64,000 nt of DNA from Bacillus sonorensis NBRC 101234 = KCTC 13918 (GCF_001592005.1 NZ_BCVZ01000002.1:248001-312000); one strand, 5' to 3'; positions 53,899 through 63,443 are shown, counted from the stretch's first letter. The notes: generated from the sequence alone by a model not told the origin. A program made the numbers and translations.

Positions 53899-54792
53899 TT
53901 ATTTGGCTTCCAGACGGCGGATTCTATCGTGTAAATCAGGATGGGTCGAAAACAGTGAAGAATGTTTTTTACCGCTGATTTTCAATGTCGCCACAGAAGC
54001 CTGTTCTTCTTTGATTCTTGATGTGTACTGCTGGAGGGAACGAAGCGCGTGAATCATCTTATCCTTGCCGGCAAGATCTGCTCCTCCTCTGTCAGCATGG
54101 TACTCGCGATGGCGCGAATAGGCGAAAACGACGAGGCTTCCGAGAATGGAAAATGCGATTTGGAACACAATAACCGCGATAAAGTGAACGATCGGAGCCA
54201 GCTCCTCACGAACGACTCGGGATACCGCCCACGCAGCAATCCTTGCAAAGAAAACGACGAATGTGTTGACAATACCTTGAAGCAGGGTCATCGTCACCAT
54301 GTCGCCGTTCGCGATATGTGCGACTTCATGAGCGAGGACGCCTTCGACCGCATCATCATCCATTTCCTGAAGAAGCCCTGTTGACACAGCGACAAGCGAG
54401 CGGTTTTTAGAAGGTCCTGTCGCAAACGCGTTCACTTCACGGGAGTTGTAAATCCCGACTTCAGGCATTTTCGTCAATCCGGCAGCCCGCGCCAATTTAT
54501 GAACGCGGTCAACCAATTGCTGCTCTTCGTAGCTGAGCGTCTGCTTTTCGGGGTTCAGCACCTGAACGCCCATCGCCATTTTCGCCATCCATCTTGACAT
54601 CAAAAGCGACATAAAGGAACCGACAAAACCGACGACCGCGCTGAAGACGAGAAGGGCGCCTATATGAATGCCCCCACCGGCTGTAAAATACGTCCCGACG
54701 CCTGTCAGCGAACCGATGATCGATAAAACGATGCCGATGGTCGTGATGACCAAAATGTTCGATAAAAGAAAGAGAAGGATTCGTTTTCCCAT
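53899..54792 (-). CDS. htpX: Membrane zinc metalloprotease HtpX
   Basis: A 297-residue protease of membrane protein quality control. It has two N-terminal spans (about 5-28 and 34-58), the zinc HExxH site in [11 protein letters not shown] and a third ligand Glu in [13 protein letters not shown]. The start at 54792 follows GGAGG. It is divergent from ykrK, whose product represses htpX in B. subtilis. A palindrome lies in the shared promoter. Confidence 0.94.
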   Translation of the reverse strand: MGKRILLFLLSNILVITTIGIVLSIIGSLTGVGTYFTAGGGIHIGALLVFSAVVGFVGSFMSLLMSRWMAKMAMGVQVLNPEKQTLSYEEQQLVDRVHKLARAAGLTKMPEVGIYNSREVNAFATGPSKNRSLVAVSTGLLQEMDDDAVEGVLAHEVAHIANGDMVTMTLLQGIVNTFVVFFARIAAWAVSRVVREELAPIVHFIAVIVFQIAFSILGSLVVFAYSRHREYHADRGGADLAGKDKMIHALRSLQQYTSRIKEEQASVATLKISGKKHSSLFSTHPDLHDRIRRLEAK

Positions 54793-54827
54793 AATTACCT
54801 CCATGTTATAATAAGATCAAATGAACT

Positions 54828-54846
54828 CGTATAATAAAATTATACG
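54828..54846. promoter_or_regulatory. Palindrome in the htpX/ykrK control region
   Basis: CGTATAATAAAATTATACG is a perfect inverted repeat (8-bp arms, 3-nt centre). It overlaps the -10 of an htpX promoter on the minus strand (TTGCAT, 16 nt, TATAAT). I infer an operator for YkrK; the binding protein is not proven. Confidence 0.5.
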
Positions 54847-54931
54847 GCATTGAATTGAAAATGCAAGTGATAAGACGTAAGATAATGTTTATGTTTGCTA
54901 TTTCATTTTTAATGACATATCGAGGTGGAAT

Positions 54932-55651
54932 ATGGAACCTTTTAAACTGACTCGCCTGGAAATGGCCAAACTGATGTATTCGCTCAAAGGACAACTGGAT
55001 CTAAGTCCGCTTACTATTCTATTGCGGTCAGCCGACCTGACAATCGAAGAAGCGGAAGACCATTTGAAGATCCCCGAGTTCATCATCCGCTACGAACGCA
55101 AAAAACAAAAAACTGAACACGGGCTATCCACAAACGAAATTGTCGAGCTCGGTAATCTGTGTGAATTAACCTCTTTAAAATCAACCGCCATCCAAAACTG
55201 GATTAAACGTGATATTAAAGACTTGATGGGCCATCCGGAACTGGGCAAGAAGTATTCGATTGACCAGGCCGTCATCCTTCTTATTGTACGGGATTTAAAA
55301 TCAGTTTATGACTTTGAAACGATCCGGCCCATTTTAAAAACGATTTTCAACACGATTACTGATCGATCTGACGACGTCGTCAGTCCGCTCCGCTTTTACG
55401 AAGGCTGTGCTCGTGTTCTTGATCATGTCCATCAGATAAAGGATTATACACGGAAAGAATCTGCATTGGAAACGATCGTCTTTCAGGAAACGGATCACCT
55501 GCGGGATTTTTATCATGATCTGCCTGATCCGGAATGGAAGAAAATTAGAGATATCACCGCGGTCACGGTACTGTCTGTCATCGCCTCCCATATTCAGGCG
55601 ACGGCTCAGGCGATGATCGATAGCGTGCTGACAAAACACGACATGAAATGA
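54932..55651 (+). CDS. ykrK: DUF1836 regulator YkrK (repressor of htpX)
   Basis: A 239-residue cytosolic protein with a DUF1836 helix-turn-helix-like domain in the centre (about 60-165; CELTSLKSTAIQNWIKRDIK), as in other members. B. subtilis YkrK is reported to repress htpX together with Rok. The start at 54932 follows GAGGTGG. It is divergent from htpX. A hairpin at 55661 ends it. Confidence 0.88.
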   Translation: MEPFKLTRLEMAKLMYSLKGQLDLSPLTILLRSADLTIEEAEDHLKIPEFIIRYERKKQKTEHGLSTNEIVELGNLCELTSLKSTAIQNWIKRDIKDLMGHPELGKKYSIDQAVILLIVRDLKSVYDFETIRPILKTIFNTITDRSDDVVSPLRFYEGCARVLDHVHQIKDYTRKESALETIVFQETDHLRDFYHDLPDPEWKKIRDITAVTVLSVIASHIQATAQAMIDSVLTKHDMK

Positions 55652-55660
55652 TTTTTTGAC

Positions 55661-55690
55661 GCGCCTGGCTTGATACAGCCGGGCGCTTTT
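55661..55690 (+). terminator. Terminator of ykrK
   Basis: GCGCCTGGCT and AGCCGGGCGC form a stem (one G-T pair), followed by TTTTC. Confidence 0.75.
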
Positions 55691-55713
55691 CATATGGACT
55701 TCAACAATTGCCA

Positions 55714-55743
55714 GCATAAAAAGCCCCTGTCCATTTCAAACTA
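55714..55743 (+). promoter_or_regulatory. Sigma-G-like promoter of sspD
   Basis: GCATA (55714-55718), 18-nt spacer, CAAACTA (55737-55743), close to sigma-G -35/-10 elements and consistent with late forespore expression. Confidence 0.65.
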
Positions 55744-55778
55744 AACAAGCCAGCACACTTAAAAAAGGAGTTGAAAAC

Positions 55779-55976
55779 ATGGCAAGAACAAACAAATTGG
55801 TTGTCCCTGGGGCAGAGCAAGTACTAGACCAATTCAAATACGAAATTGCTCAAGAATTCGGCGTACAGCTCGGATCAGATTCAGTCGCTCGCTCAAATGG
55901 ATCTGTTGGCGGGGAAATGACAAAACGTCTTGTACAGCAGGCACAAGCTCAGCTCAATGGAAATACTGACAAATAA
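55779..55976 (+). CDS. sspD: Alpha/beta-type small acid-soluble spore protein
   Basis: A 65-residue DNA-binding spore protein. Both SASP signatures are seen: the GPR protease site region [20 protein letters not shown] and [19 protein letters not shown]. It coats spore DNA and is degraded at germination. The start at 55779 follows AAAGGAG. The neighbourhood (ykrK, sigI) matches sspD of B. subtilis. Confidence 0.95.
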   Translation: MARTNKLVVPGAEQVLDQFKYEIAQEFGVQLGSDSVARSNGSVGGEMTKRLVQQAQAQLNGNTDK

Positions 55977-55988
55977 ATACCTCTTGAA

Positions 55989-57077
55989 TTATTCGCCGGG
56001 ACTGCTCGGCGGATATTCTTGATTTAAATGTTCAGAGGGTCTCTTCTCCTTTTGAATCGGAGGTTTGGTTTGATGAGGGCTCTCTGAACCAGAACCTTTT
56101 TTAGCATTTCCTTCCTCCGGCTGCTGCTCGTTATTGTCATTATTATATTTTTCTTGAGGGTTTTGATTGTTTGGGGTATTTGTCTCCTCTTCTTTCTTTA
56201 TATCCTGATCAGATTCATTCTGATCATGGCTTGAAGATTTTTGGTCGTCCGGCTGATCTTCGGTTTCGGAATCTTCATCATTTGCGTCATGTTCAGTCTG
56301 GTCTTCTTCTTTAACAGCTTTGTCTTTTTCATTTTTTTCAGCATCTTCTTGGTTTTGATCTTGTGTTGCATCCTGTCCATCTTCAGCGTTTGGATCTTGC
56401 GCTTCTTTTTCATGGGACCGGATATAGCGGCCTGTGGAAATCCCTTCCTTTTGAGCTTTTGCGCGTGTATCAAGGTCTGATTCTACGGACTCCATCTTAT
56501 AATCCCGTTCTTGATATTTTTTTGCGACATCATCAATTTCGCTTTTAATCGTTGCTTTATATGTATCATCTTCATTATTTTCATATACTGTGGCAATCAA
56601 TATTTCCTTGGATTTTTTGACATATCCTAATTTATCGCTATCTTCAACGATTTCACTGACAACTTCTTTGAAGTCTGAATTTTTCCAATTTTCTATCCTT
56701 CCCACTAAGTCTTTTCCATCCTTATTCAGCGGGACCAAGTCCACGACTTCACAGTTTTTGTTAAGCGTCAATTCAAAGCTGGGATTAATGTCAATCGTCA
56801 TGTATGCATATGCTTTGTTGTTCAAAACATCAGGAATGATCATAAAAGCGAACAACATGATCGCCGCGATGGAGAAAACGCCGGCTTTTAACGGCCGAAG
56901 TGAAAGCAGATCAAAAAAACCAGCGCGCCTCCTTGCCATTCTGGTCTCCGCGGGGAATGTAATCTCCTGACCGATTTCATAGTCTTCCTCTGTTTTCTTT
57001 GCTTTTAAAAATTGTCCGTCAGGGGTTAGCAATGTGACGAATTTTTTATTTTTTTCTACAATAATCCCTCTTCTCAT
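55989..57077 (-). CDS. rsgI: Anti-sigma-I factor RsgI
   Basis: A 362-residue single-span membrane protein. The cytoplasmic N-domain (about 1-55, FVTLLTPDGQFLKA) binds SigI; the span is at about 64-83; the extracytoplasmic part begins AYMTIDINPSFEL and ends in a long, disordered Asp/Glu/Gln/Asn-rich tail (about 220-362) with many Pro at the end. Its start overlaps the sigI stop by 4 nt. The tail is highly acidic, as expected for Bacillus RsgI. It regulates heat- and wall-related SigI activity. Confidence 0.92.
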   Translation of the reverse strand: MRRGIIVEKNKKFVTLLTPDGQFLKAKKTEEDYEIGQEITFPAETRMARRRAGFFDLLSLRPLKAGVFSIAAIMLFAFMIIPDVLNNKAYAYMTIDINPSFELTLNKNCEVVDLVPLNKDGKDLVGRIENWKNSDFKEVVSEIVEDSDKLGYVKKSKEILIATVYENNEDDTYKATIKSEIDDVAKKYQERDYKMESVESDLDTRAKAQKEGISTGRYIRSHEKEAQDPNAEDGQDATQDQNQEDAEKNEKDKAVKEEDQTEHDANDEDSETEDQPDDQKSSSHDQNESDQDIKKEEETNTPNNQNPQEKYNNDNNEQQPEEGNAKKGSGSESPHQTKPPIQKEKRPSEHLNQEYPPSSPGE

Positions 57078-57829
57078 GAGTTGAGCACCCCTTTTAGATA
57101 ATCTTTAAGGTAAACATAATCGCCGGTTATAATAATGACCATGGCGATGATATATTTTCGGTTTCTTTCAACTGTTTTTCTGCTTACAGCCACCAGCTTC
57201 TCCAGCTGTTTAACGGGCAGCTGCCTTTTTTGAAACAGCATCGCCAGCAAATCCTCATGCTCGACAAGCGTCAGTGCCACTTTAATGGCGTTTTGCCTGG
57301 CATCCGTATGTTTAGGGGAGTTCTCCAGCAAATCTGAAAACGACAAACCGAAGCTTTTCAGCCTGGCTTTAAAATGCAGAATTTCCTCCCGTCTTTGTTC
57401 CTGTTCGAGCTGGCGGTTAAATTCGTTTATTGAAAGTTCCGCTTCAATCACACTTTGAGATGATTCCTGCTCTTCTCCTTCTTGTAAATCCATGTTCACA
57501 TTTTGGGCGTTTCTTGCTTCTTTTCTTATATAATCTATCACTTTTCGTTTAATAATCAGTTCTGCGAATGCAAGCAGGGAATTTCCCTTTTCAGAAGAAT
57601 ATTTTTCAATGGCTTCATTAAAAGCGATCAAGCCAATGCTGAATTCATCGTCTTTTTCATCTATATATCGTTTGCACACAGATGAAACCGTTTTAGCCAC
57701 AAAAGGCTTATATTGCTCAATAAGCTCGTTTTGCAACTGCTGATTTCCTTTTTGTATGCTGATCACAGACTCTTCCAATGTCGGTTTCTTTTTTCCCGTC
57801 TTAAACAAAAGGCTAAGCACTGGTTTCAC
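57074..57829 (-). CDS. sigI: RNA polymerase sigma factor SigI
   Basis: A 251-residue alternative sigma factor with region 2 (FVAKTVSSVCKRYIDEKDDE ... GLIAFNEAIEKYS) and an unusual C-terminal region instead of a normal region 4 (LEKLVAVSRKTVERNRKYII acts as helix-turn-helix). The start is GTG 57829 behind GGGAGGAAC. rsgI follows in the same operon with a 4-nt overlap. A SigI-like promoter upstream suggests autoregulation. Confidence 0.93.
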   Translation of the reverse strand: MKPVLSLLFKTGKKKPTLEESVISIQKGNQQLQNELIEQYKPFVAKTVSSVCKRYIDEKDDEFSIGLIAFNEAIEKYSSEKGNSLLAFAELIIKRKVIDYIRKEARNAQNVNMDLQEGEEQESSQSVIEAELSINEFNRQLEQEQRREEILHFKARLKSFGLSFSDLLENSPKHTDARQNAIKVALTLVEHEDLLAMLFQKRQLPVKQLEKLVAVSRKTVERNRKYIIAMVIIITGDYVYLKDYLKGVLNS

Positions 57830-57954
57830 CTCAGTTCCTCCCTATACTACTCATTTATGATAGCTAATTTGATAGGGATTCGCAAAGGAGAAAAGGTGGA
57901 ATTCATTTCTATTTTTTCAAATATGACAATCAATTGCTTTATCTTATAGATCAA

Positions 57955-57984
57955 TTCGTTATTTACTTGTTGATTAGGGGGGTT
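57955..57984 (-). promoter_or_regulatory. SigI-type promoter of sigI-rsgI
   Basis: AACCCCCC (57984-57977), 18-nt spacer, CGAA (57958-57955) on the minus strand, matching the C-rich -35 and CGWA -10 described for SigI promoters. It lies ~125 nt upstream of sigI in a ~260-bp gene-free stretch. Confidence 0.6.
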
Positions 57985-58092
57985 TTCCGCTGTTTTTGTA
58001 ACATCCTTGTTAATAAAATGAAATGTTATTTCGTTTAAAAGCGACAACATTTACGCGGAAAAGGCCGAACTTTGGGTTTTTTTGTCCGCAAC

Positions 58093-58121
58093 AAAAAAGC
58101 CGCCGGAACATGCCGGCGGCC
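58093..58121 (-). terminator. Terminator of ykoY
   Basis: GCCGCCGGCA and TGCCGGCGGC-type arms form a very stable stem followed by TTTTTT on the minus strand. Confidence 0.9.
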
Positions 58122-58130
58122 TCAAATATG

Positions 58131-58898
58131 CTACTCCTGAACAGCTTTTGTTTCTTGTTTTTTCGGATTTGTCAAGAACCATCCTCCGAGAGCGATCGCA
58201 AGAAGTACAGCCCAGAAGATGAATTTCCATGTTCCAGAATGGATAAAATGCTCGGATACGATATGGATTTGCGGATGTGCAAGCGTGTAAAGCGCCAGTT
58301 TGACACCGACCCAGCCGACGATCAGAAATGCAGCCGTTTCCAGGCTCGGACGCTTCTTCAGCACATTTACAAACGCACTTGCGGCAAAACGCATGATAAC
58401 AAGTCCTATGATACCTCCCGCCAGGATGACGATAAACTGGCCGCCGTCAAGCCCTCCGATTTGCGGAAGGTTTGTTGCGGGCAGCGTAACAGCCAGCGCC
58501 ACCGCGGCTAAAATAGAGTCTACGGCAAAGGCGATATCCGCCAGTTCGACCTTAATAACAGTCGGCCAAAAACCGCTTTTTTTCGTTTCCTTCACTTTTT
58601 CGCCTTTTTTCAGAACATGGGTTTTCAAAATATGATGGATGGAAATATAAAGCAGATAGAGAGCTCCGATCGCTTGGACCTGCCAAACATTCACAAGAAA
58701 TGAGATGGCGAACAATGCGCCGAATCTCATCGCAAATGCGCCGGCCAGCCCGTAGAAGAGCGCTTTTTTCCTTTCTTTTTCAGGCAAGTGTTTAACCATG
58801 ACCGCCATGACGAGTGCGTTGTCAGCAGCCAAAATCCCCTCCAGCCCGACTAAAATGAGAAGAACCCAACCATATTCAAGTAACAATGCTGCATCCAT
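58131..58898 (-). CDS. ykoY: TerC-family membrane protein YkoY (Mn2+ export)
   Basis: A 255-residue protein with about 7 spans; the TerC pattern LEGILAADNALVMAVM and ADIAFAVDSILAAVA (paired Asp residues in helices) is clear. Members of the family export Mn2+. The start at 58898 follows GGAGGG. A yybP-ykoY Mn2+ riboswitch precedes it, so expression should rise with Mn2+. Confidence 0.93.
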   Translation of the reverse strand: MDAALLLEYGWVLLILVGLEGILAADNALVMAVMVKHLPEKERKKALFYGLAGAFAMRFGALFAISFLVNVWQVQAIGALYLLYISIHHILKTHVLKKGEKVKETKKSGFWPTVIKVELADIAFAVDSILAAVALAVTLPATNLPQIGGLDGGQFIVILAGGIIGLVIMRFAASAFVNVLKKRPSLETAAFLIVGWVGVKLALYTLAHPQIHIVSEHFIHSGTWKFIFWAVLLAIALGGWFLTNPKKQETKAVQE

Positions 58899-58970
58899 TT
58901 CAAAAATCCCTCCTAAGTGATTGTTTCTTTCTCTTATTCCCGCTAATGCGGCAGGGTATTTTCAGCAAAC

Positions 58971-59003
58971 AAAAAAGACCTCTGCCAACATTAGGCAAAG
59001 GTC
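58971..59003 (-). terminator. Terminator of the ykoY riboswitch
   Basis: GACCTTTGCC and GGCAGAGGTC form a stem followed by TTTTTTG, between aptamer and gene. Confidence 0.9.
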
Positions 59004-59029
59004 TTGCTAGACATGGTTATCATTGATTA

Positions 59030-59121
59030 AAACATGCCAACAAAGCCGATGGATGGACATCCATGAACTGACGACTTTGTTTCCGGTTCATTCATTCAGA
59101 CCGGACGCTACTCCCCTTTGG
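59030..59121 (-). promoter_or_regulatory. yybP-ykoY Mn2+ riboswitch
   Basis: The minus strand has CCCAAAGGGGAGTAGCGTC at the 5' side and the P3-type AAACAAAGTCGTC, then CGGCTTTGTTGGCATG, the conserved elements of the class. Mn2+ binding opens ykoY by preventing the downstream terminator. Confidence 0.93.
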
Positions 59122-59152
59122 GAAAAAAGAAAAAATATTGAATTATAAGATA

Positions 59153-59181
59153 ATACTAACCTCAGATGAATGAGCTGTCAA
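59153..59181 (-). promoter_or_regulatory. Promoter of ykoY
   Basis: TTGACA (59181-59176), 17-nt spacer, TAGTAT (59158-59153) on the minus strand, just before the riboswitch and overlapping the end of ykoX. Confidence 0.7.
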
Positions 59182-59819
59182 TCCCTATTTTTATTTAAAA
59201 AAGAAGAAACTCTTTGCGATTTTACTTTGTTCCTCCTGTTTTTCAAAAAAAGATACAGGACAAACAGAATGACAATAGCGATTCCGAGCGGAAGAAGGTA
59301 CCCGTCAAGGAGGCTGCCGACGGTTTTCCAGTTTTCACCGAGGTAAAAGCCTAAATAGACGTAAACAAACGTAATCGGTGTAATTGCAATAAATGTATAT
59401 ATGCAAAAAGCCCATACATTCATTTTGGCCAGCCCGCAAGGAATCGAAATAAGCGTCCTGACCCCTGGAATAAACCGGCCGCTGAATGCGACAAAGCCGC
59501 CGTGCTTCTCAAAAAAGCGGTCTGACTTCTCAAGCGCTTCAGGTTTGATGAAAAAATATTTACCATACCGTTCTAAAAACGGTCGCCCGCCGTATCTGCC
59601 GAGCCAGTAAAGAGTCAGCGGCCCGACAACACCGCCAAGCGAACCTGCCAGAACGACGCCCCAAAGGGACATGTCCCCTTGATAGACCCAGTATCCCGCA
59701 AGCGGAAGGACGATTTCAGCCGGCACAAACTCGATGCAAAGCGCCAAAAAAATGCCGAAATACGAAAGACTTTTAAATGCTTCTGCCATTGATAAAATCA
59801 TTTCTTCGATATCGATCAC
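59178..59819 (-). CDS. ykoX: DedA-family membrane protein YkoX
   Basis: A 213-residue DedA protein with about five spans. The DedA core is present: EFVPAEIVLPLAGYW, GALGG-type loop (GSLGGVVGPLTLYWLGRYGG) and SGRFIPGVRTLISIPCGLA. The family flips lipid carriers or supports the proton gradient. The start is GTG at 59819 behind AAAGG, weakly supported; an ATG seven codons downstream is possible. Confidence 0.88.
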   Translation of the reverse strand: MIDIEEMILSMAEAFKSLSYFGIFLALCIEFVPAEIVLPLAGYWVYQGDMSLWGVVLAGSLGGVVGPLTLYWLGRYGGRPFLERYGKYFFIKPEALEKSDRFFEKHGGFVAFSGRFIPGVRTLISIPCGLAKMNVWAFCIYTFIAITPITFVYVYLGFYLGENWKTVGSLLDGYLLPLGIAIVILFVLYLFLKNRRNKVKSQRVSSFLNKNRD

Positions 59820-60061
59820 AACCTTTAACGATTGGTATTTTTAAGTTCAAAAGAACGCACAAAATGATTTTAACACATTCCGGGGGATTTGAAGAGAAAA
59901 AACATAACTCCACAGGACAGCAGGAGATCATGGTTCATTGGCGAATATCATGAAATGTAGTATAATTCACAAATCATACCGCTACAAACAAAACGGCAGT
60001 CGCCTTTATCAGCAAATATAGATTTACATGTTACACCATTAGTAAAAAGGCGGAGAGAAAA

Positions 60062-62464
60062 GTGACAGAAGTATTTGGTGAATATCATGCGGGGCTGATT
60101 GTTTTGTCTTATATAACTGCCGTTTTGGCAGCTTATACCGCCCTTGATTTATCAGAACGCGTCGTACATACAAAAGGATGGAAAAACAAAGGCTGGCTCC
60201 TGGCGGGATCCCTTACGATGGGACTTGGCATCTGGTCCATGCATTTTATCGGCATGATGTCATTTCAAACTGAAGCTGACATGACATACGATCCGCGGCT
60301 GGTCATTTTGTCGATTTTTGTCGCTTTTATTAGTTCACTTCTTTCATTTTACGTGGCGAATGGAAAGAACCTGCCGAAATTGAGGCTTTGGGCCGCTTCT
60401 TTTGCAATGGGAAGCGCCATTGCATCAATGCACTTTATCGGGATGGAGTCGATGGACCATATAAAGATCGTCTATAATCCCGCTCTTTATGCGGCATCTT
60501 TCGCAATTGCCATTACGGCCTCTTTTGCAGCCTTGAAACTTTCATTTGTATTCGCCAAAAAAACAGGTTCCTTCCGGATGCTTTTCATTAAAATCGGAAG
60601 CGCGCTCTTCATGGGCGGCGCTATTTCAGGGATGCACTATACGGGAATGGCGGCAGCCTCCCTACATATGACTGAAGGACACCGCACCGATTATACGGGG
60701 ATAGATGCCGTCCAGCTGGGCATCGGGGTTGTCATGATCACCCTGTTCCTCCAGGCTCTTTTGATTTTCGGCGCAATTACCGACAAGCGCCTCCTGTTCC
60801 AGGCAGAAAAAGTCAAAGATAATGAGGAACGGTTTCAGTCCTTGATTAACCATAATATTGATCCCATCTACGTTTTCTCGCTTGAAGGACGCATGCTGTC
60901 CGCCAATTCGGCCGGATACATGTTCCTGAAAATGATGGGCGTTGAATATGGCCTGTTTTCAGGTCTTTTTCGGCGGGAAGACCATGAAAAGCTTCTCGGC
61001 TGGTTTCATCAGGTGAAACATGAGCTTCAGGCGCTTAACCGCGACACGCAAATCACGCTTTTTGATAACCGGTTCGACTTGAATTTGACGATGATCCCAG
61101 TGTGTGTCAAAGGCCGGCTGGACAGTATATATGTCATCTGCAAGGATATGACGAAGCAGCGGGAAGCCGAACGGAAAATCCACAGAATGGCCCATTACGA
61201 TGCTTTAACTGATCTGCCGAACAGACGGTACGCGGTCAGCCATTTGAAACATGTGCTTCATCAACAACAGAAAGCGACAGCCGTTTTATTTTTGGATTTG
61301 AACCGCTTTAAAGCTTTTAATGACGATCTTGGCCACAATATCGGCGACCTGCTGCTGATAGAGGCGGCAAAACGATTGGCGGAATGCGTACCTGAACAAG
61401 GATTTATTGCCCGGCTGGGCGGTGATGAATTTATTATCATCATCCCGGCGGACCCGGACAGACAGAACATTGACAGGCTGTCAGAACGGTTGATCCAGCA
61501 GTTTGAGTCGGCCTTTTATATTAAAAAACACAGGCTGAACACATCTGTCAGCATCGGTATCGCAATTTCTCCGACTGACGGGACTGACGGCGAAGAGCTG
61601 ATAAAAAAAGCGGATATAGCCATGTACGCCGCAAAAAAACAAAATCAAAGCAAATATCAATATTTCTCACCTTCCATTGGAATGCAGTACGATCCGTCCT
61701 TAAAAAAAGAGGCCGAACTTCAGAAGGCGCAGACCGGCAGGCGGTTTATCCTCCGCTATGCGCCGCAATTCAGCTCATCATCCAAAAAAATGACGGGCGT
61801 TGAAGCGCTGGTCTGCCTAAAAGCGTCAGATGGGATGATTCACGGATTTTCCGAGGCCGCCGCTCTGATCGCAGACTTGGAAGAATGGATGATAGATGAA
61901 GTCTGCCGGCAGGCTAAAAAATGGCATGATAACGGAATTCCGCTGACCATTTCCGTTAACTTGTCTTCCCGGCACTTCGATTCTGAGCCGTTCATGTCGG
62001 CCTTTGAAAACAGCATAAAAAAGCTCCGGCTTCCATCCGGACTTCTCGAAGCGGAAGTTGCAGAGGCCGTCCTTATGAAGGCTTCGCCATACACAAAAAG
62101 AAGGCTTACATCATTACAAAAGCTTGGCGTCCCTATCTGCCTTGATCATTTTGGAAGCGGCGGCGGCTCATTGCACACCCTTTTTGATCTCCCCATCAGC
62201 AAAATTAAAATCGATAAATCCATCATTAAAGGGGTTCATTCAGGCTCAAAGTCTGAACAGATGGCCGGGGCGATTATTTCCTTCGCCCGTCATCTTTCGC
62301 TTGATATCGCCGCAGAGGGAGTTGAAACCGCGGAGCAGGCAGAGTTTTTAACAGCAAACGGCTGTGATGTTTTTCAGCGGAACGACAGCCGTCTCCTGTC
62401 CGCCGAGGAAGCGGAAAAGCTTATATATGACCAAAGCATGCATGCCGGCAGCATTCAGATGTAA
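60062..62464 (+). CDS. ykoW: Membrane diguanylate cyclase with degenerate EAL domain (MHYT-PAS-GGDEF-EAL)
   Basis: An 800-residue sensor. The N-terminal MHYT domain (about 1-205, seven spans) carries WSMHFIGM, SMHFIGM and GMHYTGM, sites thought to bind a metal and sense O2, CO or NO. Then PAS (about 255-370), GGDEF (about 380-540) with the active LGGDEF, and EAL (about 550-790). The GGDEF site is intact, so c-di-GMP synthesis is likely. In the EAL domain the DDFGTGYS motif is DHFGSGGG and the C-terminal QGY is QRN, so hydrolysis is doubtful. The start is GTG 60062 behind AAGGCGGAG. It corresponds to DgcW of B. subtilis. Confidence 0.92.
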   Translation: MTEVFGEYHAGLIVLSYITAVLAAYTALDLSERVVHTKGWKNKGWLLAGSLTMGLGIWSMHFIGMMSFQTEADMTYDPRLVILSIFVAFISSLLSFYVANGKNLPKLRLWAASFAMGSAIASMHFIGMESMDHIKIVYNPALYAASFAIAITASFAALKLSFVFAKKTGSFRMLFIKIGSALFMGGAISGMHYTGMAAASLHMTEGHRTDYTGIDAVQLGIGVVMITLFLQALLIFGAITDKRLLFQAEKVKDNEERFQSLINHNIDPIYVFSLEGRMLSANSAGYMFLKMMGVEYGLFSGLFRREDHEKLLGWFHQVKHELQALNRDTQITLFDNRFDLNLTMIPVCVKGRLDSIYVICKDMTKQREAERKIHRMAHYDALTDLPNRRYAVSHLKHVLHQQQKATAVLFLDLNRFKAFNDDLGHNIGDLLLIEAAKRLAECVPEQGFIARLGGDEFIIIIPADPDRQNIDRLSERLIQQFESAFYIKKHRLNTSVSIGIAISPTDGTDGEELIKKADIAMYAAKKQNQSKYQYFSPSIGMQYDPSLKKEAELQKAQTGRRFILRYAPQFSSSSKKMTGVEALVCLKASDGMIHGFSEAAALIADLEEWMIDEVCRQAKKWHDNGIPLTISVNLSSRHFDSEPFMSAFENSIKKLRLPSGLLEAEVAEAVLMKASPYTKRRLTSLQKLGVPICLDHFGSGGGSLHTLFDLPISKIKIDKSIIKGVHSGSKSEQMAGAIISFARHLSLDIAAEGVETAEQAEFLTANGCDVFQRNDSRLLSAEEAEKLIYDQSMHAGSIQM

Positions 62465-62567
62465 TTCTGACTGCTGCTTTTTTTGTCGATGCTCCTTACA
62501 TCCATAAGTTACTATTCATGAAACAATCTGCACCGAGGAATCACTAAGGAAAAAAGGAGTTGGACAA

Positions 62568-63440
62568 ATGCATACGATGTGGAAAGGCTCCATCAGCTTT
62601 GGTCTTGTCAACATTCCGATTAAACTGTTCGCAGCGACTGAAGATAAAGACATTAAATTGCGATCACTCCATAAAGAATGCCGCTCCCCCATCCAATATG
62701 AAAAAAAATGCACAAATTGCCATGAGGAGGTGGCTCCGGAGGATATCGTCAAAGGATACGAATATGTCAAAGGCAAATATGTCGTCCTAACAGATGAGGA
62801 GCTCAAGCAGCTGAAAGAAGAGCAGGAAGAGAAATCGGTTGAAATCGTTGACTTTGTCCAATTAAAGGAAATTGATCCGATCTATTTTAACCGTTCATAT
62901 TTCGTCGGACCGGGAGACAATGGAACAAAGGCATACACCCTGCTGCGGGAAGCGCTGAGGCAGACGGAAAAAATCGGAATCGCCCACATCACCATCCGCT
63001 CAAAAAAGCAGCTTGCCATTCTTCGCGTATATGAAAATTGCATTTTAATGGAATCCATCCACTACCCTGATGAAGTGCGGAATGCCGCCCATGTCCCCGG
63101 TGTGCCTGAAGGAACGGAGGTCAATCAAAAAGAGCTGCAAACAGCCATTTCGCTTATCGATGAACTCACGACTTCTTTTGCGCCTGAACAATATGAAGAT
63201 ACTTACAGAATTGCTGTCATGGATAAAATAAAAGAAAAAATCGATCAAAATGAAGGTGTTGCGCCAAGTCCAACAGCCGGTCCGCGTGAAGATGTCATCG
63301 ATCTCGTGAGCGCCCTTCAGGCAAGCATCGAGCGGACAAAAGCCCCGAAAAAACAAGAAGCCGAAAAAGCCATCAAACCGAAAGGAGCGGAGGATAAAAA
63401 ACGGAAAACCTCGCGTAAAAAAGCCTCCGAAGCGAAGTAA
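62568..63440 (+). CDS. ykoV: Ku-type DNA end-binding protein
   Basis: A 290-residue bacterial Ku. The core starts WKGSISFGLVNIPIKLF and forms a ring on DNA ends; LREALRQTEKIGIAHITIR is typical. The C-terminus (about 250-290) is Lys-rich. It recruits LigD for non-homologous end joining, important in dormant spores. The start at 62568 follows AAAGGAG. ligD begins 3 nt after its stop, so they are one operon. Confidence 0.95.
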   Translation: MHTMWKGSISFGLVNIPIKLFAATEDKDIKLRSLHKECRSPIQYEKKCTNCHEEVAPEDIVKGYEYVKGKYVVLTDEELKQLKEEQEEKSVEIVDFVQLKEIDPIYFNRSYFVGPGDNGTKAYTLLREALRQTEKIGIAHITIRSKKQLAILRVYENCILMESIHYPDEVRNAAHVPGVPEGTEVNQKELQTAISLIDELTTSFAPEQYEDTYRIAVMDKIKEKIDQNEGVAPSPTAGPREDVIDLVSALQASIERTKAPKKQEAEKAIKPKGAEDKKRKTSRKKASEAK

Positions 63441-63443
63441 AAC

